From Paenibacillus gyeongsangnamensis (GTDB lineage: Bacteria > Bacillota > Bacilli > Paenibacillales > NBRC-103111), in NCBI RefSeq assembly GCF_027533625.1, contig NZ_JAQAGZ010000032.1, forward strand, positions 1-64,000: 64,000 nucleotides of DNA. Reading direction: 5' to 3'. How positions within the stretch are numbered: position 1 is the first letter of the stretch; each line of letters starts with the position of its first letter. Position numbers and translations under genes: made by a program. Shown here in pieces: positions 52,247 through 59,915 of this stretch. Below the pieces are notes generated by a model. That model saw only the letters and a list, made by a program, of their open reading frames with translations, searched no databases and was not told where the DNA came from.

Positions 52247-53425
52247 TTAATCCGTGCGCAGCGCATCGATCGGCCGAAGCTTGGAGGCCTTGTTCGCGGG
52301 ATACAATCCGAAGACCATGCCGACGAACACGGAGAACAGGAACGAGTACAATCCGATATCCCACGAGACCTTCGTCGCCTGACCCGGACTCAGCATCGGC
52401 CACACGTAGGAGGCGGCGATCCCGAGGATCAGCCCGATCAACCCGCCGAGACCGCTGATCACAACGGCCTCCACGAGGAACTGGAACAGGATGTTCCGCC
52501 GTTTCGCGCCGATCGACTTTCGAATCCCGATCTCCCTCGTCCGCTCGCTGACGGTGACGAGCATGATGTTCATGATCCCGATCCCGCCTACAAGTAAGGA
52601 AATGGCGGCTACGCTGATCAGCTGGTTCGTCATCGTGCTGGTCGCTGCGATCCGCGCGTTCATGAGCTCCTCCTGGTTCATGATGGTGAAGCCCGTATCA
52701 CTCTTGAACTTGTTGGTCAAGTAGCGCTTGACGAAATCCTGCGCCTTGGCGAGCTGATCGCTCGAGGACGCTTCAATATACGTGGTTCGGATTTGGCCGA
52801 GCTTGAACACGCGCTGAGCCGTCACGAGCGGCACGATGACCGCTTTATCGATGGACGTTCCGGCCGTGTTCGAGCCTTTGCTCTTCAGCTTGCCGACGAT
52901 CGTAAATACAACGCCGTTAATATTGATATCCTCGCCTATGGGACTTGCATTGCCGAAATATTTGTCAGCCACCTCGCTGCCCAAAATCGCTACCGGATTG
53001 CGGAAATCGAGGTCCGCCTCCGCGATGTTTCGCCCTTCCGCCAAATCCGCTTTCATTAAGGGCAAATATCTGTCGTTCGTGCCGATGACATTATATTTAT
53101 CCTGCGTACGATCATATTTGATGTTGGCGCCGTTCAAAGAAATCGTCGGCGCGACCGTCTGGAACTCGGGAAACAGCTCCAGCTGCATGAGCTCGTTATA
53201 ATCGAGCTGAGTCGCTCTCCCGGTCCCTCCCGCGTTCACAACCAGTTGGTTCGTGCCCATATTCTCATACTGCTTCGCAATCTGATCCGACGAACCGCGG
53301 CCGATCGCAACCAGCGTCACCACGGAGCTCACCCCGATAATAACGCCCAGCATCGTGAGAAAGCTGCGCATCGGATTGCCGGTGACCGTACGCAGAGCCA
53401 TGGCCAGCAGCTCTATCGTTCTCAT
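52247..53425 (-). CDS. MacB-like ABC transporter permease
   Basis: 392 residues: N-terminal helix and extracytoplasmic MacB_PCD domain (LGVIIGVSSVVTLVAIGRGS; VAILGSEVADKYFGNASPIGE), then the FtsX core with SVAAISLLVGGIGIMNIMLVTVSERTREIGIRKSIGAKR. Such permeases move peptides, lipids or drugs mechanically rather than through a channel. ATG overlaps the ATPase stop by four bases (ATGA), so translation is coupled. Confidence 0.93.
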   Translation of the reverse strand: MRTIELLAMALRTVTGNPMRSFLTMLGVIIGVSSVVTLVAIGRGSSDQIAKQYENMGTNQLVVNAGGTGRATQLDYNELMQLELFPEFQTVAPTISLNGANIKYDRTQDKYNVIGTNDRYLPLMKADLAEGRNIAEADLDFRNPVAILGSEVADKYFGNASPIGEDININGVVFTIVGKLKSKGSNTAGTSIDKAVIVPLVTAQRVFKLGQIRTTYIEASSSDQLAKAQDFVKRYLTNKFKSDTGFTIMNQEELMNARIAATSTMTNQLISVAAISLLVGGIGIMNIMLVTVSERTREIGIRKSIGAKRRNILFQFLVEAVVISGLGGLIGLILGIAASYVWPMLSPGQATKVSWDIGLYSFLFSVFVGMVFGLYPANKASKLRPIDALRTD

Positions 53426-54156
53426 ACCGCGGCACCTCCGGCCAACGTTTTAGCGCGGTCCTCCGCAAGCATTGGGAGGTTCCGCTCATCGTTCACGATG
53501 ATGCCGTCCCGAATGGAGACGACCCGGCTGGCCGATTCGGCGATATGATGGTCATGCGTAATCAGCACGATGGTATTGCCCTGCCGATGCAGGTTCTGCA
53601 CCAGCTCCAGCACCTCTTCGCCGGTCTTGGAATCGAGCGCTCCCGTCGGTTCATCCGCGAGCAGCAGCGAAGGGCCGATGGCCAGCGCCCGGGCGATCGC
53701 CACCCGTTGCTGCTGTCCGCCGGACAGCTCGCTAGGCTTGTGGTGGCCCCGGGTACCCATGCCGAGCAGCTCCAGCATCGCCTGTCCCCGCTCCCTCCGC
53801 TCCTTGGGCGGGATGCCGGCGTAAATCATCGGGAGCTCCACGTTTTCCATGGCCGTGAGGCGCGGCAGCAGATTGAATTGTTGAAAAATAAATCCGATCT
53901 TGCGGTTCCTCAGCTCCGCCAGCTGGTTATCCGACATGTTGATTGTGTCGATCCCGTCCAGCTTATATGTACCGGAATTCGGCACGTCCAGCAGACCGAT
54001 CGTGTTCATCAGCGTCGATTTGCCCGATCCGCTGGGTCCGACGATGGCGACGAAGTCGCCTTTTTCCACGGTGAAGCAGATCCGGTTCAAAATATGCAGC
54101 TGCTGCGTGCCTCTCTGATACGTCTTGACGATATCCGTCAATTCGATCATATTCAC
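53422..54156 (-). CDS. MacB/LolD-type ABC transporter ATPase
   Basis: 244 residues: Walker A GPSGSGKST, Q-loop FQQFNLLPRLTAMENVELP, signature LSGGQQQR, Walker B LLLADEPTGALDS and H-loop THDHH. The ADEPTGALDS block is the MacB/LolD-type form. I use GTG 54156, six bases after AGGAAGTG; ATG 54150 is also possible. It sits between adaptor and permease genes. Confidence 0.95.
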   Translation of the reverse strand: MNMIELTDIVKTYQRGTQQLHILNRICFTVEKGDFVAIVGPSGSGKSTLMNTIGLLDVPNSGTYKLDGIDTINMSDNQLAELRNRKIGFIFQQFNLLPRLTAMENVELPMIYAGIPPKERRERGQAMLELLGMGTRGHHKPSELSGGQQQRVAIARALAIGPSLLLADEPTGALDSKTGEEVLELVQNLHRQGNTIVLITHDHHIAESASRVVSIRDGIIVNDERNLPMLAEDRAKTLAGGAAV

Positions 54157-54191
54157 TTGCGGCACTTCCTTTCCCGCTTGCTTCTGAGCTA

Positions 54192-55907
54192 TCAATTTCC
54201 TCTGCCGCCGCCAGAGCTTCTCTGAATCTGAACTGAGCCGCCGCCGCCCTGGAAGTTTCCTCCTCCTTGGAAGCCCCCTTGACCACCTTGGAACCCGCCG
54301 GGGAATCCTTGGCCTCCCTGCATTTGCTGGCGCAAACGGTCGAGCTCCTGTTGGCTCAAGCTTTGCTGCGTGGATCGGCTCTTCACGATCACCTTGTCTC
54401 CCTCGTTCAGCCCTTCCGTAATTTCGGCGTTCGTCTTGCTGCGGACGCCGATCTTCACCGCATGATTGTCCTCCCGCGTCCCGTCGGGCTTCAGCAGCGT
54501 GACGGAGTAGTTCCCTCTCTGCGACTGCAGCGCCTGAATCGGCAGCTGGAGCACATCCCTCTTGTCCTGGATCAATATATCCGCCGTCGCCGTCATGCCG
54601 TACTTCAGCTGGCTCGTATCCTTAACGCTCAGCACGACGTCGTACGCCGTCACGCCGTTGGTCGTCGTCCCGACCGTCGACACCTGGCTGACCTCGCCCT
54701 GGAACGTTTTTCCTTGAATCGCGTCAACCTTGATGTCCGCCTTCATGCCCATCTTAATCTGCGGCAAATCCAGCTCGTCCACCTGAATCGGCAGCTGCAT
54801 GCTGTCAGTGCTGGCTACTGCGCCGAGCTGGGTGTTGGCCGTAATTTTCGAGCCAACCGGGTAGCTGGCGAGGACATTCGCTTTCTTGTTGGCAAAATCG
54901 GTGGAGAACACGCCGTCAAACGGCGCCACCACAGTCAGCTCGTTCACCTTGTTCGTCAAATCCGCGACCGTATTGCGCTGACGCTCGATCTGCGATTGCT
55001 TGTTGACGATATCGTTAGGCAGCGTGTCGCTGCCCATCACGGCTAGAACAGCCCCATTCGGCACCATATCTCCCGTCTTGAAGTTCAGCTGCTTGATACT
55101 GCCGGAGGCTCCGGACATGATATTGGCCACCGTCGTGTAATCCAAGGCCGCCTGACTGCGGGATTCGACCTTCAACCCGTTTACGCTGAACGACCCCTTG
55201 ACCTTCACGCCCGCATCCAGCGTGCCGTCGTTATCGACGGCGAGCTCCACATCGACCAGCTTGGAGCCGTCGGAATCGGCCTTGGCCGTTGTGTCGACGG
55301 AGCGGACCGACGCGGATTTGCTCAGCTTAAAGCCGTCCACGCTCAGATCGACCGTATCCCCCGGCTTCAGCTGCACGGCGCTGTCGAGCGGGAACGGCAG
55401 CGTCACCTTCAAATGCTTGTAATCCGAGATCGTGCCGATCTTCGCATTCTTGCTCACATTCGAGCCAACGTCGATGTTGTTCGAAAGCGTCAGCTTCCCT
55501 TCCGTCGGGGCAAAAAACGTCATATGAGCCTTCTGGTCCTGCAAATCCGCAAGATCCTTCTGCATCTGATCGAGCGAATTTTGCGCCTCCTGCAAGCTCG
55601 TTTCCTTGGTCGGATCTGAAATAACGAACAGCACGTCGCTCTTCTTCACCGCCTGGTTCCGCGTCAGGTTCATCGTCTTGATGGTGCCGTCGGCGGGCGC
55701 AATAATATTTTGCTGATCCTTCGCTTCAAATTGGGAAGTGCCCGATATCGTCGAGCGGATATTTCCTTTGGTCACGGTAACCGTCGTCTCCGTCACCGCA
55801 GAGGCCGCCGATTTGGCCTTCGTTTTCGGGAAAAAATAATAGGCGCCTGCCCCGCCCAGCACGACAACGGCGGTTACGGCGGCGATCCATGGCTTGTTCA
55901 GCCTCAT
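54192..55907 (-). CDS. MacA-like adaptor (HlyD-type membrane fusion protein)
   Basis: 571 residues: one N-terminal membrane helix (WIAAVTAVVVLGGAGAYYFF), lipoyl/biotinyl-type half-motifs (SGTSQFEAKDQQNIIAPADG; LTVVAPFDGVF), two short coiled coils, beta-barrel regions, and a C-terminal Gly/Gln-rich tail (about 535-571). First gene of the four-gene unit. The start has AAGGAGG upstream. It links the MacB-like transporter to substrates or partners outside the cell in this Gram-positive setting. Confidence 0.9.
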   Translation of the reverse strand: MRLNKPWIAAVTAVVVLGGAGAYYFFPKTKAKSAASAVTETTVTVTKGNIRSTISGTSQFEAKDQQNIIAPADGTIKTMNLTRNQAVKKSDVLFVISDPTKETSLQEAQNSLDQMQKDLADLQDQKAHMTFFAPTEGKLTLSNNIDVGSNVSKNAKIGTISDYKHLKVTLPFPLDSAVQLKPGDTVDLSVDGFKLSKSASVRSVDTTAKADSDGSKLVDVELAVDNDGTLDAGVKVKGSFSVNGLKVESRSQAALDYTTVANIMSGASGSIKQLNFKTGDMVPNGAVLAVMGSDTLPNDIVNKQSQIERQRNTVADLTNKVNELTVVAPFDGVFSTDFANKKANVLASYPVGSKITANTQLGAVASTDSMQLPIQVDELDLPQIKMGMKADIKVDAIQGKTFQGEVSQVSTVGTTTNGVTAYDVVLSVKDTSQLKYGMTATADILIQDKRDVLQLPIQALQSQRGNYSVTLLKPDGTREDNHAVKIGVRSKTNAEITEGLNEGDKVIVKSRSTQQSLSQQELDRLRQQMQGGQGFPGGFQGGQGGFQGGGNFQGGGGSVQIQRSSGGGRGN

Positions 55908-55979
55908 GCTTCCTCTTCCTCCTTCACACGCATCCCTCGGCCTCAGGCTCCGGACTTCGCGCCACATCCTATGAAAAAT

Positions 55980-56342
55980 TGTAAAAGCGATTTGTGAATG
56001 AAGTGTGAAACGAAGTTGAGCGCCCGCTTAAAGGATACCCAAAGTTTACGGCTGCATGTTCCTTGCTTATCAAGGCGGAGCCTTTGCCCGAGAGGAGGAT
56101 GCGAAGCGGTTGCTGCCATGCTTTCTGATGCTAGCCGCTCCAGGCCGTACGCGTTAACGGCGGTGCATGGTGGTCAGTCGAACCCAGGTTCATAAGGAGG
56201 AGGAGTAGCGACCGGCGGTTCACTACAGCTCCCATTGCTGCGTATGAAAAATCAGTCATAATTTTGCCGCTTTGGCAAGCATAGGCATGATTTTAGGTTC
56301 GGCAAAAATATGCATGATTTTTTTGATAGTTATTTATGATGC
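55980..56342. other. Non-coding stretch upstream of the tmRNA-like gene
   Basis: No supportable ORF. An AT-rich part at 56250-56340 holds three related boxes (CATAATTTT, CATGATTTT, CATGATTTT), a GCCGCTTTGGC mini-hairpin and a TATGAT at 56335, too close to the RNA 5' end to be a normal -10 unless the RNA is processed. Confidence 0.5.
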
Positions 56343-56530
56343 GGGGGCGTTCTTGGATTCGACGGGAATGGTTCTAGTCTCGCCTGCGGCTAGCTGAAGA
56401 AGACAATCAGGCTGACCCAACGCGTAACCGGTTCCGGGGTGATGCTCGGGTGACATCAAAACTGGGAATACACCCGTAGAAGTTTGTGTGGTGTTATTTT
56501 CGGAAAGGGGTTCAACTCCCCTCGCCTCCA
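56343..56530 (+). ncRNA. ssrA: Short tmRNA-like gene (ssrA-like), probably internally deleted
   Basis: The ends match tmRNA: 5' GGGGGCG-TTCTTGGATTCGACGGG and 3' GGGGTTCAACTCCCC-TCGCCTCCA. The acceptor stem pairs GGGGGCG with CGCCTCC, including the G3-U pair that marks alanine identity, and the T-arm is intact. The span is only about 188 nt, against about 350-400 in most bacteria, and CCA is not encoded. No normal tag ORF is seen; TAGTC followed by TCG CCT GCG GCT AGC TGA is the only candidate, reading SPAAS. It may be a deleted copy, a mobile-element-borne version or a reduced form. Confidence 0.7.
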
Positions 56531-56553
56531 TATGCAAAATCCACAACTTGGAG

Positions 56554-56690
56554 CTAAAAGTTAACCTCTACATGCTCTTTATAGACGATTACCTTTTCCA
56601 CATAGCTGCCGATGAACTTCTTGATCTCGGGAATGTCGCGGTTGCTATAGGGGCTTAGAACTGAGAAAGCAGTTGTCGCAGGAATTCTTC
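56554..56690 (-). pseudogene. C-terminal remnant of a large serine recombinase
   Basis: On minus, the frame ending at the TAG at 56554 reads ...SPYSNRDIPEIKKFIG, SYVEKVIVYKEHVEVNF. The IGSYVEKVIVYKDHVEV-type ending is characteristic of large serine integrases. No catalytic domain is present upstream on minus, so only the tail survives. It sits 24 nt from the 3' end of the tmRNA-like gene, a common integration site for mobile elements. Confidence 0.7.
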
Positions 56691-56941
56691 TGTTTACTGC
56701 TGCTTTTTCCGTTTGTCGGGGCAGTTCTTACCATCGTCTGCCTTGCCCCCGAGGGTTCAGAGGGTTCTAATGATAGGCAGAGTGTAGGGGAACAGCGTCG
56801 GGGTGTACGATGTTTTGGCAAAGGGAACCGTAGCTGCTAAGCCGAAATTGGATTAGGTTTCCAAGGAAAAGGTTACAGGAATTTTGAAAATAAAGTCGAA
56901 TATTATAGAATTGTAGCGATTTATTTTGCAAAGGTGATAGG

Positions 56942-58123
56942 ATGAACTTAGTTTTATTTAAGGACTTTATGCTGCAGCTGGCGTTTATAACAACGCTAAT
57001 CTTTACCTATCAAATATTTTTTGCGGAGAGGTCCGGGCAGAAGAGCGAAAAGATCATCCTCAGTGTACTATTCGGGCTATCCATCCTTTTTTGTATGGCT
57101 TTTCCCGCCACCGTCACTCCCTATTACCACACAGATATCAGAATCGTTCCGCTGCTGCTCGGGACATTATATGGCGGCCCGGGAACAGGCATTATTTTAT
57201 CGTCCGTCATCATCCTGTACCTTTGGTATATGGGGTTCAATATGGGACTGTACTCGTCCACTTTGGCCCTTCTATTCAGTATGCCGGTTATTTTGCTCTT
57301 TCAAAATTCTTTCATCAAAGCGAAGAAGAGCAAACGGGTGCAAATTGCGTTTATGCTACTGCTCTATTACAGTGTTGCAGGAATAGCGTCGGTGTCATTA
57401 GTCAGAGGGCTTTCATTCATGGAGGTTGTTCGGATTGATTACCTTCATATCGTGATTAATGCGGCGGCGTTATTGTTCTTCAGTATGCTAAACGAAATGA
57501 TAAGGGAAATGATCCGGAAAGCCCAGGATGCGGAAATCGCCTTCTTGCGTTCCCAGATCAAACCGCATTTCCTGTATAACACCCTGAATTCGATTGCAGC
57601 ATTGTGTGTCAAGGACCCTGGTAAAGCGGAAGAGCTGACGCTTGAGTTTGCGCAGTATTTGCGAAGAAGTTTTGACTTCAAGCATCTGGATTCATTATCG
57701 ACTCTTGAAGATGAGTTGGAATTGGTGCAAGCGTACCTCAACATCGAAAAGGTGCGTTTCGGCGCGAAATTGAATGTGGAATACGACGTGGATGCGAATC
57801 TCGACATCCGGATTCCCCCGCTGATCCTGCAGCCATTGGTAGAAAATGCCGTAAGGCATGGCCTGATGTCCAATCTAACTGGGGGAACGGTAAAAATATC
57901 GATCAAACGGATAGCGGGTGCCGCAATCAGCCTTGCTGTAGAAGATAACGGTTGCGGCATGAGCAAGGGGCAACTGGCAGAAATCCTTCAACCGAATGGC
58001 AACAAGAAGGGCGTTGGGCTAAGAAATATTATTCAGCGCATCAAATTGATATACGGTACAAGCGTACATATTGAAAGCGTGGAAGGAACAGGCACCAAAA
58101 TTTATTTCGACCTTCCTAGGTAA
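56942..58123 (+). CDS. LytS-like sensor histidine kinase
   Basis: 393 residues: about six N-terminal helices of the 5TMR-LYT type (VPLLLGTLYGGPGTGIILSSVI), then a His_kinase domain with the phosphoacceptor His209 in SQIKPHFLYNTLNSI and an ATP-binding domain with PLVENAVRHG (N box) and EDNGCGM (G box). LytS-type kinases sense membrane or envelope state. AAAGGTGATAGG precedes the ATG. The response regulator gene follows 32 nt later. Confidence 0.93.
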   Translation: MNLVLFKDFMLQLAFITTLIFTYQIFFAERSGQKSEKIILSVLFGLSILFCMAFPATVTPYYHTDIRIVPLLLGTLYGGPGTGIILSSVIILYLWYMGFNMGLYSSTLALLFSMPVILLFQNSFIKAKKSKRVQIAFMLLLYYSVAGIASVSLVRGLSFMEVVRIDYLHIVINAAALLFFSMLNEMIREMIRKAQDAEIAFLRSQIKPHFLYNTLNSIAALCVKDPGKAEELTLEFAQYLRRSFDFKHLDSLSTLEDELELVQAYLNIEKVRFGAKLNVEYDVDANLDIRIPPLILQPLVENAVRHGLMSNLTGGTVKISIKRIAGAAISLAVEDNGCGMSKGQLAEILQPNGNKKGVGLRNIIQRIKLIYGTSVHIESVEGTGTKIYFDLPR

Positions 58124-58155
58124 GCCAGTCAGGCGCGGAACGGAGGATAAAGCGG

Positions 58156-58776
58156 ATGATGCGAGCCTTGATTGTAGATGACGAACAATTGGCGGTGGAA
58201 CGTATGGAGACGATCCTGTCCGCCGTCGGCGATATTGATATATGCCGCACCTCTCTGAACCCGTGGGATGCGTATGAATACGCGAAGACGAATCGCATCG
58301 ACATCGCGTTTCTGGATATCTCTATGCCAGAAATAAACGGGATAAGGCTGTCCAGCCTGCTGCTTGATCTCCATCCTTCCCTAGATGTGGTTTTTGTCAC
58401 CGGGTACGACAACTATGCGGTTCAAGCCTTTGATATGGGCGCGCAGGATTATCTGATAAAGCCTGTAACCACTGAGCGAATGTCAAAGACGCTGGACAGG
58501 ATCAGAACAAGACATCGGCACGAGACGGTGAGGCCCTCCGATTCATATTCTGCACTACCGGCTGAAGAACACTCTGAACAAGTCATGCTGACCGAACAGG
58601 AGACAAGGGTTGTACGGTTGATTACCGATGGCTTCTCGAACAAGGAAATGGCGGATCATCTGAACATCACGACGGAAACGGTTAAATTTCATCTTAAGAA
58701 TGTATACAGAAAGCTGAATGTCAACAACCGGGTGCAGGTTCTGCAGCATCTCATGGAATTAAAAAAACGGATATAA
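58156..58776 (+). CDS. Response regulator: receiver plus LuxR-type HTH
   Basis: 206 residues. Receiver with Asp54 in AFLDISMPEING, Thr/Ser near 82 and Lys102 in YLIKPVTT. The C-terminus (about 144-200) is a LuxR/GerE helix-turn-helix: LTEQETRVVRLITDGFSNKEMADHLNI, TVKFHLKNVYRKLNV. LytS-type kinases usually pair with LytTR-domain regulators, so this combination is atypical. GGAGGATAAAGC before the first of two adjacent ATGs. Terminator at 58817-58857. Confidence 0.93.
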   Translation: MMRALIVDDEQLAVERMETILSAVGDIDICRTSLNPWDAYEYAKTNRIDIAFLDISMPEINGIRLSSLLLDLHPSLDVVFVTGYDNYAVQAFDMGAQDYLIKPVTTERMSKTLDRIRTRHRHETVRPSDSYSALPAEEHSEQVMLTEQETRVVRLITDGFSNKEMADHLNITTETVKFHLKNVYRKLNVNNRVQVLQHLMELKKRI

Positions 58777-58816
58777 GCGAGACCTTTTCTCCCTCATACC
58801 TACCCATTCGGGTAAA

Positions 58817-58857
58817 AGCCCCCTCCCTTCGTATACCATACGGAGAGGGGGGCTTAA
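58817..58857. terminator. Bidirectional terminator
   Basis: AAGCCCCCTC...GAGGGGGGCTT with an inner TTCGTAT/ATACGGA stem, between convergent genes. Confidence 0.75.
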
Positions 58858-58866
58858 CAAGAAGGC

Positions 58867-59796
58867 TTAACCGTCGATGCCCGCCAGCACTTTCTTGCTG
58901 ACCGCATTCAGCTCGGCCAGCTCGGATTCCGACAGCTCAACCTGTGCGGCTTCCGCATTGTCCTGCATATGCTTGGTGCTCTGGGAGCCGACGATGGCCG
59001 AGGTCAGCGCCTCCTGGTGCAGCAGCCATGCGATGGCGATCTGCGAGATCGCGCGGCCCTTCGCGTCCGCGATGTTTTTCAACGCTTGAATAAGCTCTTC
59101 CTCCAGCTTAAGATGCTCCGGCAGGAACAATCGGCGCGTGCTGCGGAAGTCGTCCGCCGCCAACGTTTTGCTGCCCAAATGGAAGGCGCCGGTCAGAATG
59201 CCCTTGGCAATGGAGCTGTAGCTCATGATCCCGATTTGATGCTGCTGCAGGAAAGGCACAATCTCCTTCTCGATCTCGCGGTGCAGCAGGCTGTATTCCG
59301 GCTGGATGACGTCGATTTGAGCGTACTGCACGGCTTCCTTCAGCTGTTCGATCGAAAAATTGGACACCCCGATCGCCCGGATGAGGCCTTCTTCCTTCAG
59401 CTTATTGAACTCGCCGAGCGTATCCGCCACGGGAATCTCATAGCTTGGCCAGTGGATGTAATAAATGTCGATCACGTCGGTCTTGAGCCGCTTCAAGCTC
59501 GATTCCGTCGAACGGCGCACATCCTGAGGCGCCAAATTGGCGCGGCTTACTTTCGTCGAGATGACGGCTTCGTGACGGCGTCCTTCGAGCGCTGCGCCGA
59601 CGATCTCTTCCGAATGCCCGTTGCCGTAGCCTTCTGCCGTATCGAACGTCGTAATGCCCATATCGAGGGCGGCTTGAATCGCCTTAATATTATTCTCGTC
59701 GCTTGTAAATTCCCAAGGTCCTCCGCCCAGCTCCCAACAGCCGAACGTTAATGCGGACAACGTCAAACCCGATTTTCCCAGCTTACGGTATTTCAT
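58867..59796 (-). CDS. Aldo/keto reductase
   Basis: 309 residues with the family set: TFDTAEGYGNGHSEE (Asp and Tyr), ISTKVSR (Lys), IYYIHWP (His), and the NADPH-binding SSIAKGILTGAF and VGSQSTKHMQDN blocks. Substrate unknown; sugar or aldehyde reduction is typical. Start at 59796 has AAAGGAGAG upstream; the frame extends to 59913 with no site. Next to it upstream is the broken rhamnosidase, suggesting a former sugar cluster. Confidence 0.93.
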   Translation of the reverse strand: MKYRKLGKSGLTLSALTFGCWELGGGPWEFTSDENNIKAIQAALDMGITTFDTAEGYGNGHSEEIVGAALEGRRHEAVISTKVSRANLAPQDVRRSTESSLKRLKTDVIDIYYIHWPSYEIPVADTLGEFNKLKEEGLIRAIGVSNFSIEQLKEAVQYAQIDVIQPEYSLLHREIEKEIVPFLQQHQIGIMSYSSIAKGILTGAFHLGSKTLAADDFRSTRRLFLPEHLKLEEELIQALKNIADAKGRAISQIAIAWLLHQEALTSAIVGSQSTKHMQDNAEAAQVELSESELAELNAVSKKVLAGIDG

Positions 59797-59915
59797 GCTT
59801 CGGTTCTCTCCTTTGTTCCGGATGTTTGGAGCTTCGAAAAGACACATCCTCATAAGCATAGCATACCTGCCGTATGGTTTTCTTTGGACGATCTTGTGAT
59901 TATTTATGGACAATC

